From Galaxea fascicularis (taxonomy: Eukaryota; Cnidaria; Anthozoa; Scleractinia; Euphylliidae): DNA of 64,000 nt. Below, piece after piece: positions 14,201 through 26,700 of this stretch; position 1 is the stretch's first letter, and every line of letters starts with the position of its first letter. The notes under the pieces are model-generated. The model made no database searches. It had not been told where the DNA came from and was given only the letters and a program-made list of their open reading frames with translations. Made by a program: the position numbers and the translations under genes. The stretch lies in NCBI GenBank assembly GCA_948470475.1, contig OX419347.1, positions 8,656,665-8,720,664 on the forward strand, given 5' to 3'.

Positions 14201-17200
14201 AATTGGTTAGACGAGAAGTTATGTCTTATTTAGAGAAATTATGCGTATTTTCTGAGACTCCTAGAAAGCATTTGCTTTGATGGTTCTCTGCTTTTAAGTA
14301 ACAATGGAGAGTAGCATCATTAATACGGGCTAAACTGACGCACAAAGGCAGTTGAACATTGCATTTTCAGCACTCGGTAAGGGAATGGAAGCTGTGAAGG
14401 TGGTGGAAAAGTGTACTTAACAGTGGCTTCCGATCACACTATTGACGTAGAAACTGATTTTGAACATGCCCAATAGCAAAAATATACAACTTTCTTGGCT
14501 TGCGAAAGGTATCGAGACGATCGATGACGCTATGTTCGTCACCATTTCACCAAAGTAAAAGCTACAAATTGTTTCAGTAGTTAGGTGTAAAATCCACATT
14601 TGTTAGCGCCAAACAGGTCACAGCAAAGCGATGTTTTTCGCACGAACACCGAAGGACGTAGAAGTCACGTAATTACATAATTTTCTTGTCACAGTGTATT
14701 CCGTGCGTGACACATGTCTCGCAAGTGTGAATCGTGTGTTGCAGTGGACTAAATGCTGCTACCGCCTCACAGGAAAACCAAATATGTCATTTTTGGATCC
14801 ACAAAATGATTAAAAGGGTTAGATGCTTGGATTTGGGACGATTAACAGCACGAAGTATTGGCATTTCAACGATTAACAACGGTTAACAGTGGTTTTACTC
14901 TAAAGAGAAGTGATGGTCTATTGTCTTGTTTAGCATCTGTTGTTAACCGTTAAAATTGTCTGTTAATCGTTGTTTTATCGATTCATGTCGTGTCTTTTGC
15001 TAAGTTAACCGTCATATACCGAATGGGATGCTTAGATATCTGCTAATATAGCCGCTTAATGAAACATGTGTTGCCGGGATTTGGAGCGGCTGCTCCCGCG
15101 GGATGTGACCATTTGCGATCGCACACTCATTAGTTACGTTTCACATTTATCGGTAATGTCTTTATTAAGACAAATGACCTAACGCTTTACCCAGGATGAG
15201 GATCACATGCCAAAAGTGACAGAAATCTCGCTTTGCAAAATAGCCGTTTTTCTCGTATACCACGCGTAATTTGCTGAAATTTTATAAACTTGGCGATCTA
15301 CTTTTAGGATCATTATATGTATTTCCACGAAATAAAAATATTAAACCAACACAGCTCTATTTTATAACAGCCCCAGATGGGTGACTAAAATCAGCTCCTT
15401 AGTCCTTTGAACTCGTGCGCTACAAAGGAAATTCCGAAAATATCTCGTACATAATCTTGGACAAAACTGTTGAGAAAATTAAGCTCCAAAGCCTCTTTTT
15501 GTGAGAACACTAACAACCGAGTTTCACTACCCCTCCCCCCCCCCCCCCCAATTCAATGTTGTTTGTGGTTCCTAAACGTTTCCCTAAGAATTGCAGCTTC
15601 CTAAATTCAACATTGAATAGGGGGAGGGGGAGGGGGAAGTGACTAGTAATACTATCGAGCCAGAGGTTTTCGTGAACGATTTTTGGACGCAAAGAGGCCA
15701 GTTTTCTCAAGTAGTTTTGTCCAAGATTGTAGAAAATTCCGAAAAGATCTCGTACACTGTATAACAGTGAAGTTGTGAAAAACGTGCGACGCACGCAGTC
15801 CAGTAAGCTGCTTTTTCCATTGATGATTGGAACATGTGGTCCTTAAAAACTCCAATTGGTTAGACGAGAAGTTATGTCTTATTTAGAGAAATTATGCGTA
15901 TTTTCTGAGACTCCTAGAAAGCATTTGCTTTGATGGTTCTCTGCTTTTAAGTAACAATGGAGAGTAGCATCATTAATACGGGCTAAACTGACGCACAAAG
16001 GCAGTTGAACATTGCATTTTCAGCACTCGGTAAGGGAATGGAAGCTGTGAAGGTGGTGGAAAAGTGTACTTAACAGTGGCTTCCGATCACACTATTGACG
16101 TAGAAACTGATTTTGAACATGCCCAATAGCAAAAATATACAACTTTCTTGGCTTGCGAAAGGTATCGAGACGATCGATGACGCTATGTTCGTCACCATTT
16201 CACCAAAGTAAAAGCTACAAATTGTTTCAGTAGTTAGGTGTAAAATCCACATTTGTTAGCGCCAAACAGGTCACAGCAAAGCGATGTTTTTCGCACGAAC
16301 ACCGAAGGACGTAGAAGTCACGTAATTACATAATTTTCTTGTCACAGTGTATTCCGTGCGTGACACATGTCTCGCAAGTGTGAATCGTGTGTTGCAGTGG
16401 ACTAAATGCTGCTACCGCCTCACAGGAAAACCAAATATGTCATTTTTGGATCCACAAAATGATTAAAAGGGTTAGATGCTTGGATTTGGGACGATTAACA
16501 GCACGAAGTATTGGCATTTCAACGATTAACAACGGTTAACAGTGGTTTTACTCTAAAGAGAAGTGATGGTCTATTGTCTTGTTTAGCATCTGTTGTTAAC
16601 CGTTAAAATTGTCTGTTAATCGTTGTTTTATCGATTCATGTCGTGTCTTTTGCTAAGTTAACCGTCATATACCGAATGGGATGCTTAGATATCTGCTAAT
16701 ATAGCCGCTTAATGAAACATGTGTTGCCGGGATTTGGAGCGGCTGCTCCCGCGGGATGTGACCATTTGCGATCGCACACTCATTAGTTACGTTTCACATT
16801 TATCAGTAATGTCTTTATTAAGACAAATGACCTAACGCTTTACCCAGGATGAGGATCACATGCCAAAAGTGACAGAAATCTCGCTTTGCAAAATAGCCGT
16901 TTTTCTCGTATACCACGCGTAATTTGCTGAAATTTTATAAACTTGGCGATCTACTTTTAGGATCATTATATGTATTTCCACGAAATAAAAATATTAAACC
17001 AACACAGCTCTATTTTATAACAGCCCCAGATGGGTGACTAAAATCAGCTCCTTAGTCCTTTGAACTCGTGCGCTACAAAGGAAATTCCGAAAATATCTCG
17101 TACATAATCTTGGACAAAACTGTTGAGAAAATTAAGCTCCAAAGCCTCTTTTTGTGAGAACACTAACAACCGAGTTTCACTACCCCCCCCCCCCCCCAAT

Positions 17201-18155
17201 TCAATGTTGTTTGTGGTTCCTAAACGTTTCCCTAAGAATTGCAGCTTCCTAAATTCAACATTGAATAGGGGGAGGGGGAGGGGGAAGTGACTAGTAATAC
17301 TATCGAGCCAGAGGTTTTCGTGAACGATTTTTGGACGCAAAGAGGCCAGTTTTCTCAAGTAGTTTTGTCCAAGATTGTAGAAAATTCCGAAAAGATCTCG
17401 TACACTGTATAACAGTGAAGTTGTGAAAAACGTGCGACGCACGCAGTCCAGTAAGCTGCTTTTTCCATTGATGATTGGAACATGTGGTCCTTAAAAACTC
17501 CAATTGGTTAGACGAGAAGTTATGTCTTATTTAGAGAAATTATGCGTATTTTCTGAGACTCCTAGAAAGCATTTGCTTTGATGGTTCTCTGCTTTTAAGT
17601 AACAATGGAGAGTAGCATCATTAATACGGGCTAAACTGACGCACAAAGGCAGTTGAACATTGCATTTTCAGCACTCGGTAAGGGAATGGAAGCTGTGAAG
17701 GTGGTGGAAAAGTGTACTTAACAGTGGCTTCCGATCACACTATTGACGTAGAAACTGATTTTGAACATGCCCAATAGCAAAAATATACAACTTTCTTGGC
17801 TTGCGAAAGGTATCGAGACGATCGATGACGCTATGTTCGTCACCATTTCACCAAAGTAAAAGCTACAAATTGTTTCAGTAGTTAGGTGTAAAATCCACAT
17901 TTGTTAGCGCCAAACAGGTCACAGCAAAGCGATGTTTTTCGCACGAACACCGAAGGACGTAGAAGTCACGTAATTACATAATTTTCTTGTCACAGTGTAT
18001 TCCGTGCGTGACACATGTCTCGCAAGTGTGAATCGTGTGTTGCAGTGGACTAAATGCTGCTACCGCCTCACAGGAAAACCAAATATGTCATTTTTGGATC
18101 CACAAAATGATTAAAAGGGTTAGATGCTTGGATTTGGGACGATTAACAGCACGAA
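8252..18155 (+). repeat. higher-order segment: copies 6-7 recur as copies 10-11
   Basis: Copies 6 and 7 (starting 8252 and 9905; lengths 1653 and 1648) match copies 10 and 11 (14855 and 16508; lengths 1653 and 1648) in unit length, in C-tract length and in a tcagtaatg versus tcggtaatg marker (near 10201 and 16803). The offset is exactly 6603 bp, about four units. Copies 8 and 9 between them are both 1651 bp. This is the signature of a multi-unit duplication or conversion inside the array. The pattern is not perfectly periodic, because copy 12 carries the a-variant whereas copy 8 does not. Confidence 0.7.
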
Positions 18156-18610
18156 GTATTGGCATTTCAACGATTAACAACGGTTAACAGTGGTTTTACT
18201 CTAAAGAGAAGTGATGGTCTATTGTCTTGTTTAGCATCTGTTGTTAACCGTTAAAATTGTCTGTTAATCGTTGTTTTATCGATTCATGTCGTGTCTTTTG
18301 CTAAGTTAACCGTCATATACCGAATGGGATGCTTAGATATCTGCTAATATAGCCGCTTAATGAAACATGTGTTGCCGGGATTTGGAGCGGCTGCTCCCGC
18401 GGGATGTGACCATTTGCGATCGCACACTCATTAGTTACGTTTCACATTTATCAGTAATGTCTTTATTAAGACAAATGACCTAACGCTTTACCCAGGATGA
18501 GGATCACATGCCAAAAGTGACAGAAATCTCGCTTTGCAAAATAGCCGTTTTTCTCGTATACCACGCGTAATTTGCTGAAATTTTATAAACTTGGCGATCT
18601 ACTTTTAGGA

Positions 18611-18707
18611 TAGCCTGCGAGAGCAGACGTATTTCCGGTTGTCGCTTCTCTCCGCCCGAAAAGTAACGTCTGCGAAAACGACTCCACAAACGATTTCCAT
18701 GACGTCA
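18611..18707 (+). repeat. left terminal inverted repeat of the helicase-remnant transposon
   Basis: Matches the reverse complement of 20634-20730 at 95 of 97 positions; the differences are gagag/gaggg and atttcc/attccc near the tip. The inner end is at tgacgtca. Confidence 0.92.
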
Positions 18708-18800
18708 TTTTGTTGGGACGAATCACAATCGAGTTCATAAAAATCCAGAACTAAACACGCGTGTTGTGCGTGAAGCATACGAGTGCGCGTGTAAAAGAAA

Positions 18801-19175
18801 ATGGCGGAAGATGTCGAGGTTTACTTGCAGTCGACGTTTAGAAAAGTTTGCGAGAGATTTGGATTCCAGAGGCTTAATTGGCAATAAGGAGGGGCTTTAA
18901 GATCCAATGTCCTAGATAAAAAGGATGTATTCGTGAACTTATCCACCGGGTTTGGAAAGTCCATGATATTTCAGGGATTACCCGAAGTGTTCTTCACTGC
19001 AACCTCAACGTGAAAGGAACGTAGTGGTCGTCGTTTCACCTTAGTTAGCCTAATGAAAGATCAAGTGAGTCGGCTAACCTCGCTTGAATAAGTGCTATTT
19101 GTCTGAGTGATATAAGTACAGATTCGCAGAGGAAAGCAGTGGAAAATGAAGAATATTCCACTGTTTATAGATCGC
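18801..19175 (+). pseudogene. decayed N-terminal part of a RecQ/Bloom-like SF2 helicase
   Basis: Starting at the ATG at 18801 (MAEDVEVYLQSTF), the frame reads through one stop to a nucleotide-binding loop, STGFGKSMIFQG, which corresponds to helicase motif I (Walker A). After frameshifts it gives VVVVSP and VSLMKDQVSRLTSL, the motif Ia region of RecQ helicases, and then ICLSDISTDSQRKAVEN. In-frame stops lie near 18885 and 19010, with at least two frame changes. The rest of the helicase (DEAH box, RecA2) is missing. It lies just inside the left TIR, so it was probably the first gene of an autonomous parent. Helicase identity rests on motifs; the RecQ subtype is inference. Confidence 0.75.
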
Positions 19176-19858
19176 CACGTAACATGGGGTTGGAAGGCCT
19201 ACACGACTCCTGTTCGCGTGTTTGCCGCTTCTATCTCGGTTCTATTGACCGATTTAGCTTCTTTGCTTTCAGCGGGGCAAGACAGTGGTTTAGAGGATAG
19301 CATATGATGATGACAGTGATTCAGTGAAACAGCCATTTGCTTTAGTGTCGCATGCTATGTATTTTGAGACCAAAGGTCATTTCTGGGTTTAAATTCTGCA
19401 TTTATCGCCAGTTTGCTTTGACCCTTGTTGTTTCTGTTTAGCGATTGTGGTCCTTTATATGCCATCTGAAGCATTTGTCTAGCTTTGGTTTAGCTCCTTT
19501 CAGTGCGTCCGGTGACAGTATAGCCTCTCTCTTGTTATCTTTGAAAGGATAGTTATCTTGCAGTGTTTACATTACCGGGCCCGACTATTTGTTTTTGTAG
19601 CAAAATGTTGTGTTTCTTTTACGACTATTCGTCTCTTTATCCTTTCTTTAGTCCATGCACGATTGCTTTATGAATGAATGAAAGATCGTTTGTCAGTTCC
19701 TTACGAAATGTGTTACCACAGGGATAAGTCACAGAAATTTCTCAAATCCATGAATAATTCGTCAAGTCAAAACAAAGGAAATCACAACCGTGAAGGGGGT
19801 TTAGATTTTGACAATTTTACTTCTCCGTTAATTCCTCAGTTTTTGTTTCAATTGAGAA

Positions 19859-20155
19859 GATATGTCAAACACTCGAGACAGTGTTTCATCGGCCATCCAA
19901 ACACCTCGAATTCCGTCAAAAAATTATTACTCCGCTGGGCGTCGTACTTCAACTCTCTTCTCGGTGTTTGGATATCCCGATGAAACACTGTCTCTCGTGT
20001 TTGATGTAATATATCAAACACGAGAGACAGTGTTTCATCGGGATATCCAAACACCGAGAAGAGAGTTGAAAATACGTCGCGCAGCGGAGTATTTTTGACG
20101 GAATTCGAGGTGTTTGGATGGCCGATGAAACACTGTCTCGAGTGTCTGATATATC
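19859..20155. repeat. nested ~300-bp near-perfect hairpin (MITE-like)
   Basis: Two arms of about 145 bp meet near 20008 (gtttgat...atcaaac). The outer ends read gatatgtcaaacactcgaga on the left and, inverted, gatatatcagacactcgaga on the right. Each arm also holds smaller palindromic pieces around gagacagtgtttcatcgg. The arms differ mainly in a short stretch (19920-19952 against 20065-20098). No clear target duplication was found. It sits inside the helicase-remnant transposon, so it inserted or formed before or after that element jumped into the satellite. Confidence 0.85.
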
Positions 20156-20307
20156 CTGTCAGTGTAACAGGACTGACATCTTGGACTTGCGGATGCTGTG
20201 AATTTTCACATGAAGCACTGGACGTGTCTCCAAACTTTACGCTCTTTTTAGCCTCTGGCAATCTTCCTGGTTCTTCAGCTAGTCTTTTGACGCGGACCGA
20301 TTGATTT
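20155..20307 (-). pseudogene. short minus-strand coding remnant inside the transposon
   Basis: Reading the minus strand from about 20305 gives an open stretch, VRVKRLAEEPGRLPEAKKSV, continuing KFGDTSSASCENSQHPQVQ, which is interrupted at about 20155 by the hairpin. The composition looks protein-like but I do not recognise it. Its orientation, opposite to the helicase remnant, suggests that the parent transposon carried two convergent genes. It could instead be chance open sequence. Confidence 0.35.
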
Positions 20308-20633
20308 CATCAGATTGATAATCTTTCTGTATTTCAACACCCCGGCAGATGTAAAACCTTTCCTCTCGACTAAAACTTTTATCTTCCTTCATCGCCTTGA
20401 GGATTGAAGAGGGAATATCTAGTGCACTTTTCCCAATACTTTTATCTTAGATTTCGGAAGCGAAAAATTGTCTTTACATAAAAAGCAAAACTCTTCGGAA
20501 TTCGACAATTTCTGGAGTTACAGCCTTCACTTTCCATCGCTTTACTCGATGCAACATTCACGCTTTCCACGCGTGCGGGAATCTGATCTATTCTAAAACG
20601 TCACATAATTGGTCAACCAGAAAACAAAACGAT

Positions 20634-20730
20634 TGACGTCATGGAAATCGTTTGTGGAGTCGTTTTCGCAGACGTTACTTTTCGGGCGGAGAGAAGCGAC
20701 AACCGGGAATACGTCTGCCCTCGCAGGCTA
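20634..20730 (-). repeat. right terminal inverted repeat of the helicase-remnant transposon
   Basis: Inverse partner of 18611-18707, ending in cgcaggcta next to the duplicated target cttttagga. Confidence 0.92.
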
Positions 20731-23700
20731 CTTTTAGGATCATTATATGTATTTCCACGAAATAAAAATATTAAACCAACACAGCTCTATTTTATAACAG
20801 CCCCAGATGGGTGACTAAAATCAGCTCCTTAGTCCTTTGAACTCGTGCGCTACAAAGGAAATTCCGAAAATATCTCGTACATAATCTTGGACAAAACTGT
20901 TGAGAAAATTAAGCTCCAAAGCCTCTTTTTGTGAGAACACTAACAACCGAGTTTCACTACCCCCCCCCCCCCAATTCAATGTTGTTTGTGGTTCCTAAAC
21001 GTTTCCCTAAGAATTGCAGCTTCCTAAATTCAACATTGAATAGGGGGAGGGGGAGGGGGAAGTGACTAGTAATACTATCGAGCCAGAGGTTTTCGTGAAC
21101 GATTTTTGGACGCAAAGAGGCCAGTTTTCTCAAGTAGTTTTGTCCAAGATTGTAGAAAATTCCGAAAAGATCTCGTACACTGTATAACAGTGAAGTTGTG
21201 AAAAACGTGCGACGCACGCAGTCCAGTAAGCTGCTTTTTCCATTGATGATTGGAACATGTGGTCCTTAAAAACTCCAATTGGTTAGACGAGAAGTTATGT
21301 CTTATTTAGAGAAATTATGCGTATTTTCTGAGACTCCTAGAAAGCATTTGCTTTGATGGTTCTCTGCTTTTAAGTAACAATGGAGAGTAGCATCATTAAT
21401 ACGGGCTAAACTGACGCACAAAGGCAGTTGAACATTGCATTTTCAGCACTCGGTAAGGGAATGGAAGCTGTGAAGGTGGTGGAAAAGTGTACTTAACAGT
21501 GGCTTCCGATCACACTATTGACGTAGAAACTGATTTTGAACATGCCCAATAGCAAAAATATACAACTTTCTTGGCTTGCGAAAGGTATCGAGACGATCGA
21601 TGACGCTATGTTCGTCACCATTTCACCAAAGTAAAAGCTACAAATTGTTTCAGTAGTTAGGTGTAAAATCCACATTTGTTAGCGCCAAACAGGTCACAGC
21701 AAAGCGATGTTTTTCGCACGAACACCGAAGGACGTAGAAGTCACGTAATTACATAATTTTCTTGTCACAGTGTATTCCGTGCGTGACACATGTCTCGCAA
21801 GTGTGAATCGTGTGTTGCAGTGGACTAAATGCTGCTACCGCCTCACAGGAAAACCAAATATGTCATTTTTGGATCCACAAAATGATTAAAAGGGTTAGAT
21901 GCTTGGATTTGGGACGATTAACAGCACGAAGTATTGGCATTTCAACGATTAACAACGGTTAACAGTGGTTTTACTCTAAAGAGAAGTGATGGTCTATTGT
22001 CTTGTTTAGCATCTGTTGTTAACCGTTAAAATTGTCTGTTAATCGTTGTTTTATCGATTCATGTCGTGTCTTTTGCTAAGTTAACCGTCATATACCGAAT
22101 GGGATGCTTAGATATCTGCTAATATAGCCGCTTAATGAAACATGTGTTGCCGGGATTTGGAGCGGCTGCTCCCGCGGGATGTGACCATTTGCGATCGCAC
22201 ACTCATTAGTTACGTTTCACATTTATCGGTAATGTCTTTATTAAGACAAATGACCTAACGCTTTACCCAGGATGAGGATCACATGCCAAAAGTGACAGAA
22301 ATCTCGCTTTGCAAAATAGCCGTTTTTCTCGTATACCACGCGTAATTTGCTGAAATTTTATAAACTTGGCGATCTACTTTTAGGATCATTATATGTATTT
22401 CCACGAAATAAAAATATTAAACCAACACAGCTCTATTTTATAACAGCCCCAGATGGGTGACTAAAATCAGCTCCTTAGTCCTTTGAACTCGTGCGCTACA
22501 AAGGAAATTCCGAAAATATCTCGTACATAATCTTGGACAAAACTGTTGAGAAAATTAAGCTCCAAAGCCTCTTTTTGTGAGAACACTAACAACCGAGTTT
22601 CACTACCCCTCCCCCCCCCCCCCAATTCAATGTTGTTTGTGGTTCCTAAACGTTTCCCTAAGAATTGCAGCTTCCTAAATTCAACATTGAATAGGGGGAG
22701 GGGGAGGGGGAAGTGACTAGTAATACTATCGAGCCAGAGGTTTTCGTGAACGATTTTTGGACGCAAAGAGGCCAGTTTTCTCAAGTAGTTTTGTCCAAGA
22801 TTGTAGAAAATTCCGAAAAGATCTCGTACACTGTATAACAGTGAAGTTGTGAAAAACGTGCGACGCACGCAGTCCAGTAAGCTGCTTTTTCCATTGATGA
22901 TTGGAACATGTGGTCCTTAAAAACTCCAATTGGTTAGACGAGAAGTTATGTCTTATTTAGAGAAATTATGCGTATTTTCTGAGACTCCTAGAAAGCATTT
23001 GCTTTGATGGTTCTCTGCTTTTAAGTAACAATGGAGAGTAGCATCATTAATACGGGCTAAACTGACGCACAAAGGCAGTTGAACATTGCATTTTCAGCAC
23101 TCGGTAAGGGAATGGAAGCTGTGAAGGTGGTGGAAAAGTGTACTTAACAGTGGCTTCCGATCACACTATTGACGTAGAAACTGATTTTGAACATGCCCAA
23201 TAGCAAAAATATACAACTTTCTTGGCTTGCGAAAGGTATCGAGACGATCGATGACGCTATGTTCGTCACCATTTCACCAAAGTAAAAGCTACAAATTGTT
23301 TCAGTAGTTAGGTGTAAAATCCACATTTGTTAGCGCCAAACAGGTCACAGCAAAGCGATGTTTTTCGCACGAACACCGAAGGACGTAGAAGTCACGTAAT
23401 TACATAATTTTCTTGTCACAGTGTATTCCGTGCGTGACACATGTCTCGCAAGTGTGAATCGTGTGTTGCAGTGGACTAAATGCTGCTACCGCCTCACAGG
23501 AAAACCAAATATGTCATTTTTGGATCCACAAAATGATTAAAAGGGTTAGATGCTTGGATTTGGGACGATTAACAGCACGAAGTATTGGCATTTCAACGAT
23601 TAACAACGGTTAACAGTGGTTTTACTCTAAAGAGAAGTGATGGTCTATTGTCTTGTTTAGCATCTGTTGTTAACCGTTAAAATTGTCTGTTAATCGTTGT

Positions 23701-26700
23701 TTTATCGATTCATGTCGTGTCTTTTGCTAAGTTAACCGTCATATACCGAATGGGATGCTTAGATATCTGCTAATATAGCCGCTTAATGAAACATGTGTTG
23801 CCGGGATTTGGAGCGGCTGCTCCCGCGGGATGTGACCATTTGCGATCGCACACTCATTAGTTACGTTTCACATTTATCGGTAATGTCTTTATTAAGACAA
23901 ATGACCTAACGCTTTACCCAGGATGAGGATCACATGCCAAAAGTGACAGAAATCTCGCTTTGCAAAATAGCCGTTTTTCTCGTATACCACGCGTAATTTG
24001 CTGAAATTTTATAAACTTGGCGATCTACTTTTAGGATCATTATATGTATTTCCACGAAATAAAAATATTAAACCAACACAGCTCTATTTTATAACAGCCC
24101 CAGATGGGTGACTAAAATCAGCTCCTTAGTCCTTTGAACTCGTGCGCTACAAAGGAAATTCCGAAAATATCTCGTACATAATCTTGGACAAAACTGTTGA
24201 GAAAATTAAGCTCCAAAGCCTCTTTTTGTGAGAACACTAACAACCGAGTTTCACTACCCCTCCCCCCCCCCCCCAATTCAATGTTGTTTGTGGTTCCTAA
24301 ACGTTTCCCTAAGAATTGCAGCTTCCTAAATTCAACATTGAATAGGGGGAGGGGGAGGGGGAAGTGACTAGTAATACTATCGAGCCAGAGGTTTTCGTGA
24401 ACGATTTTTGGACGCAAAGAGGCCAGTTTTCTCAAGTAGTTTTGTCCAAGATTGTAGAAAATTCCGAAAAGATCTCGTACACTGTATAACAGTGAAGTTG
24501 TGAAAAACGTGCGACGCACGCAGTCCAGTAAGCTGCTTTTTCCATTGATGATTGGAACATGTGGTCCTTAAAAACTCCAATTGGTTAGACGAGAAGTTAT
24601 GTCTTATTTAGAGAAATTATGCGTATTTTCTGAGACTCCTAGAAAGCATTTGCTTTGATGGTTCTCTGCTTTTAAGTAACAATGGAGAGTAGCATCATTA
24701 ATACGGGCTAAACTGACGCACAAAGGCAGTTGAACATTGCATTTTCAGCACTCGGTAAGGGAATGGAAGCTGTGAAGGTGGTGGAAAAGTGTACTTAACA
24801 GTGGCTTCCGATCACACTATTGACGTAGAAACTGATTTTGAACATGCCCAATAGCAAAAATATACAACTTTCTTGGCTTGCGAAAGGTATCGAGACGATC
24901 GATGACGCTATGTTCGTCACCATTTCACCAAAGTAAAAGCTACAAATTGTTTCAGTAGTTAGGTGTAAAATCCACATTTGTTAGCGCCAAACAGGTCACA
25001 GCAAAGCGATGTTTTTCGCACGAACACCGAAGGACGTAGAAGTCACGTAATTACATAATTTTCTTGTCACAGTGTATTCCGTGCGTGACACATGTCTCGC
25101 AAGTGTGAATCGTGTGTTGCAGTGGACTAAATGCTGCTACCGCCTCACAGGAAAACCAAATATGTCATTTTTGGATCCACAAAATGATTAAAAGGGTTAG
25201 ATGCTTGGATTTGGGACGATTAACAGCACGAAGTATTGGCATTTCAACGATTAACAACGGTTAACAGTGGTTTTACTCTAAAGAGAAGTGATGGTCTATT
25301 GTCTTGTTTAGCATCTGTTGTTAACCGTTAAAATTGTCTGTTAATCGTTGTTTTATCGATTCATGTCGTGTCTTTTGCTAAGTTAACCGTCATATACCGA
25401 ATGGGATGCTTAGATATCTGCTAATATAGCCGCTTAATGAAACATGTGTTGCCGGGATTTGGAGCGGCTGCTCCCGCGGGATGTGACCATTTGCGATCGC
25501 ACACTCATTAGTTACGTTTCACATTTATCGGTAATGTCTTTATTAAGACAAATGACCTAACGCTTTACCCAGGATGAGGATCACATGCCAAAAGTGACAG
25601 AAATCTCGCTTTGCAAAATAGCCGTTTTTCTCGTATACCACGCGTAATTTGCTGAAATTTTATAAACTTGGCGATCTACTTTTAGGATCATTATATGTAT
25701 TTCCACGAAATAAAAATATTAAACCAACACAGCTCTATTTTATAACAGCCCCAGATGGGTGACTAAAATCAGCTCCTTAGTCCTTTGAACTCGTGCGCTA
25801 CAAAGGAAATTCCGAAAATATCTCGTACATAATCTTGGACAAAACTGTTGAGAAAATTAAGCTCCAAAGCCTCTTTTTGTGAGAACACTAACAACCGAGT
25901 TTCACTACCCCCCCCCCCCCCCAATTCAATGTTGTTTGTGGTTCCTAAACGTTTCCCTAAGAATTGCAGCTTCCTAAATTCAACATTGAATAGGGGGAGG
26001 GGGAGGGGGAAGTGACTAGTAATACTATCGAGCCAGAGGTTTTCGTGAACGATTTTTGGACGCAAAGAGGCCAGTTTTCTCAAGTAGTTTTGTCCAAGAT
26101 TGTAGAAAATTCCGAAAAGATCTCGTACACTGTATAACAGTGAAGTTGTGAAAAACGTGCGACGCACGCAGTCCAGTAAGCTGCTTTTTCCATTGATGAT
26201 TGGAACATGTGGTCCTTAAAAACTCCAATTGGTTAGACGAGAAGTTATGTCTTATTTAGAGAAATTATGCGTATTTTCTGAGACTCCTAGAAAGCATTTG
26301 CTTTGATGGTTCTCTGCTTTTAAGTAACAATGGAGAGTAGCATCATTAATACGGGCTAAACTGACGCACAAAGGCAGTTGAACATTGCATTTTCAGCACT
26401 CGGTAAGGGAATGGAAGCTGTGAAGGTGGTGGAAAAGTGTACTTAACAGTGGCTTCCGATCACACTATTGACGTAGAAACTGATTTTGAACATGCCCAAT
26501 AGCAAAAATATACAACTTTCTTGGCTTGCGAAAGGTATCGAGACGATCGATGACGCTATGTTCGTCACCATTTCACCAAAGTAAAAGCTACAAATTGTTT
26601 CAGTAGTTAGGTGTAAAATCCACATTTGTTAGCGCCAAACAGGTCACAGCAAAGCGATGTTTTTCGCACGAACACCGAAGGACGTAGAAGTCACGTAATT

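Larger units (their letters stand above)
1..18610 (+). repeat. 1.65-kb macrosatellite array, left block (copies 1-11 and first part of copy 12)
   Basis: Head-to-tail copies of a ~1651-bp unit, nearly identical to one another. With the phase set at gtattggcatttc, copies begin at 1, 1646, 3297, 4949, 6601, 8252, 9905, 11553, 13204, 14855, 16508 and 18156; periods are 1645-1653 bp. Most length change comes from a 14-17-base C-tract (for example 2322-2338) and a 4-bp ttaa insertion in some copies. The array is already in progress at base 1, so its left end is outside the window. Open frames of 60, 67 and 69-133 codons recur on the minus strand only because the copies are identical; the longest is broken at different points by C-tract length changes, so the unit looks non-coding. 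No rRNA, snRNA or telomeric-repeat signature was found in it. Confidence 0.97.
18611..20730. mobile_element. non-autonomous DNA transposon with 97-bp TIRs and 9-bp TSD, carrying helicase remnants
   Basis: The element begins tagcctgcgagagcagacg and ends with the inverse, ctcgcaggcta. The TIRs (18611-18707 and 20634-20730) differ at only two positions over 97 bp. The target sequence cttttagga is present at 18602-18610 and again at 20731-20739, giving a clean 9-bp duplication in satellite copy 12. The inside holds a decayed RecQ-like helicase N-terminus (+ strand), a minus-strand coding remnant and a ~300-bp hairpin. No transposase is visible. A 9-bp duplication fits Mutator-like elements or the helicase-encoding branch of Academ; I recall the latter having 9-10-bp duplications but could not check. 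The few TIR differences imply a fairly young insertion. Confidence 0.9.

Noticed and set aside
19848..20304. Overlapping open frames on both strands in the inserted transposon
   Set aside because: Mostly the hairpin arms read in both directions; only the short segment right of 20155 might be a coding remnant.
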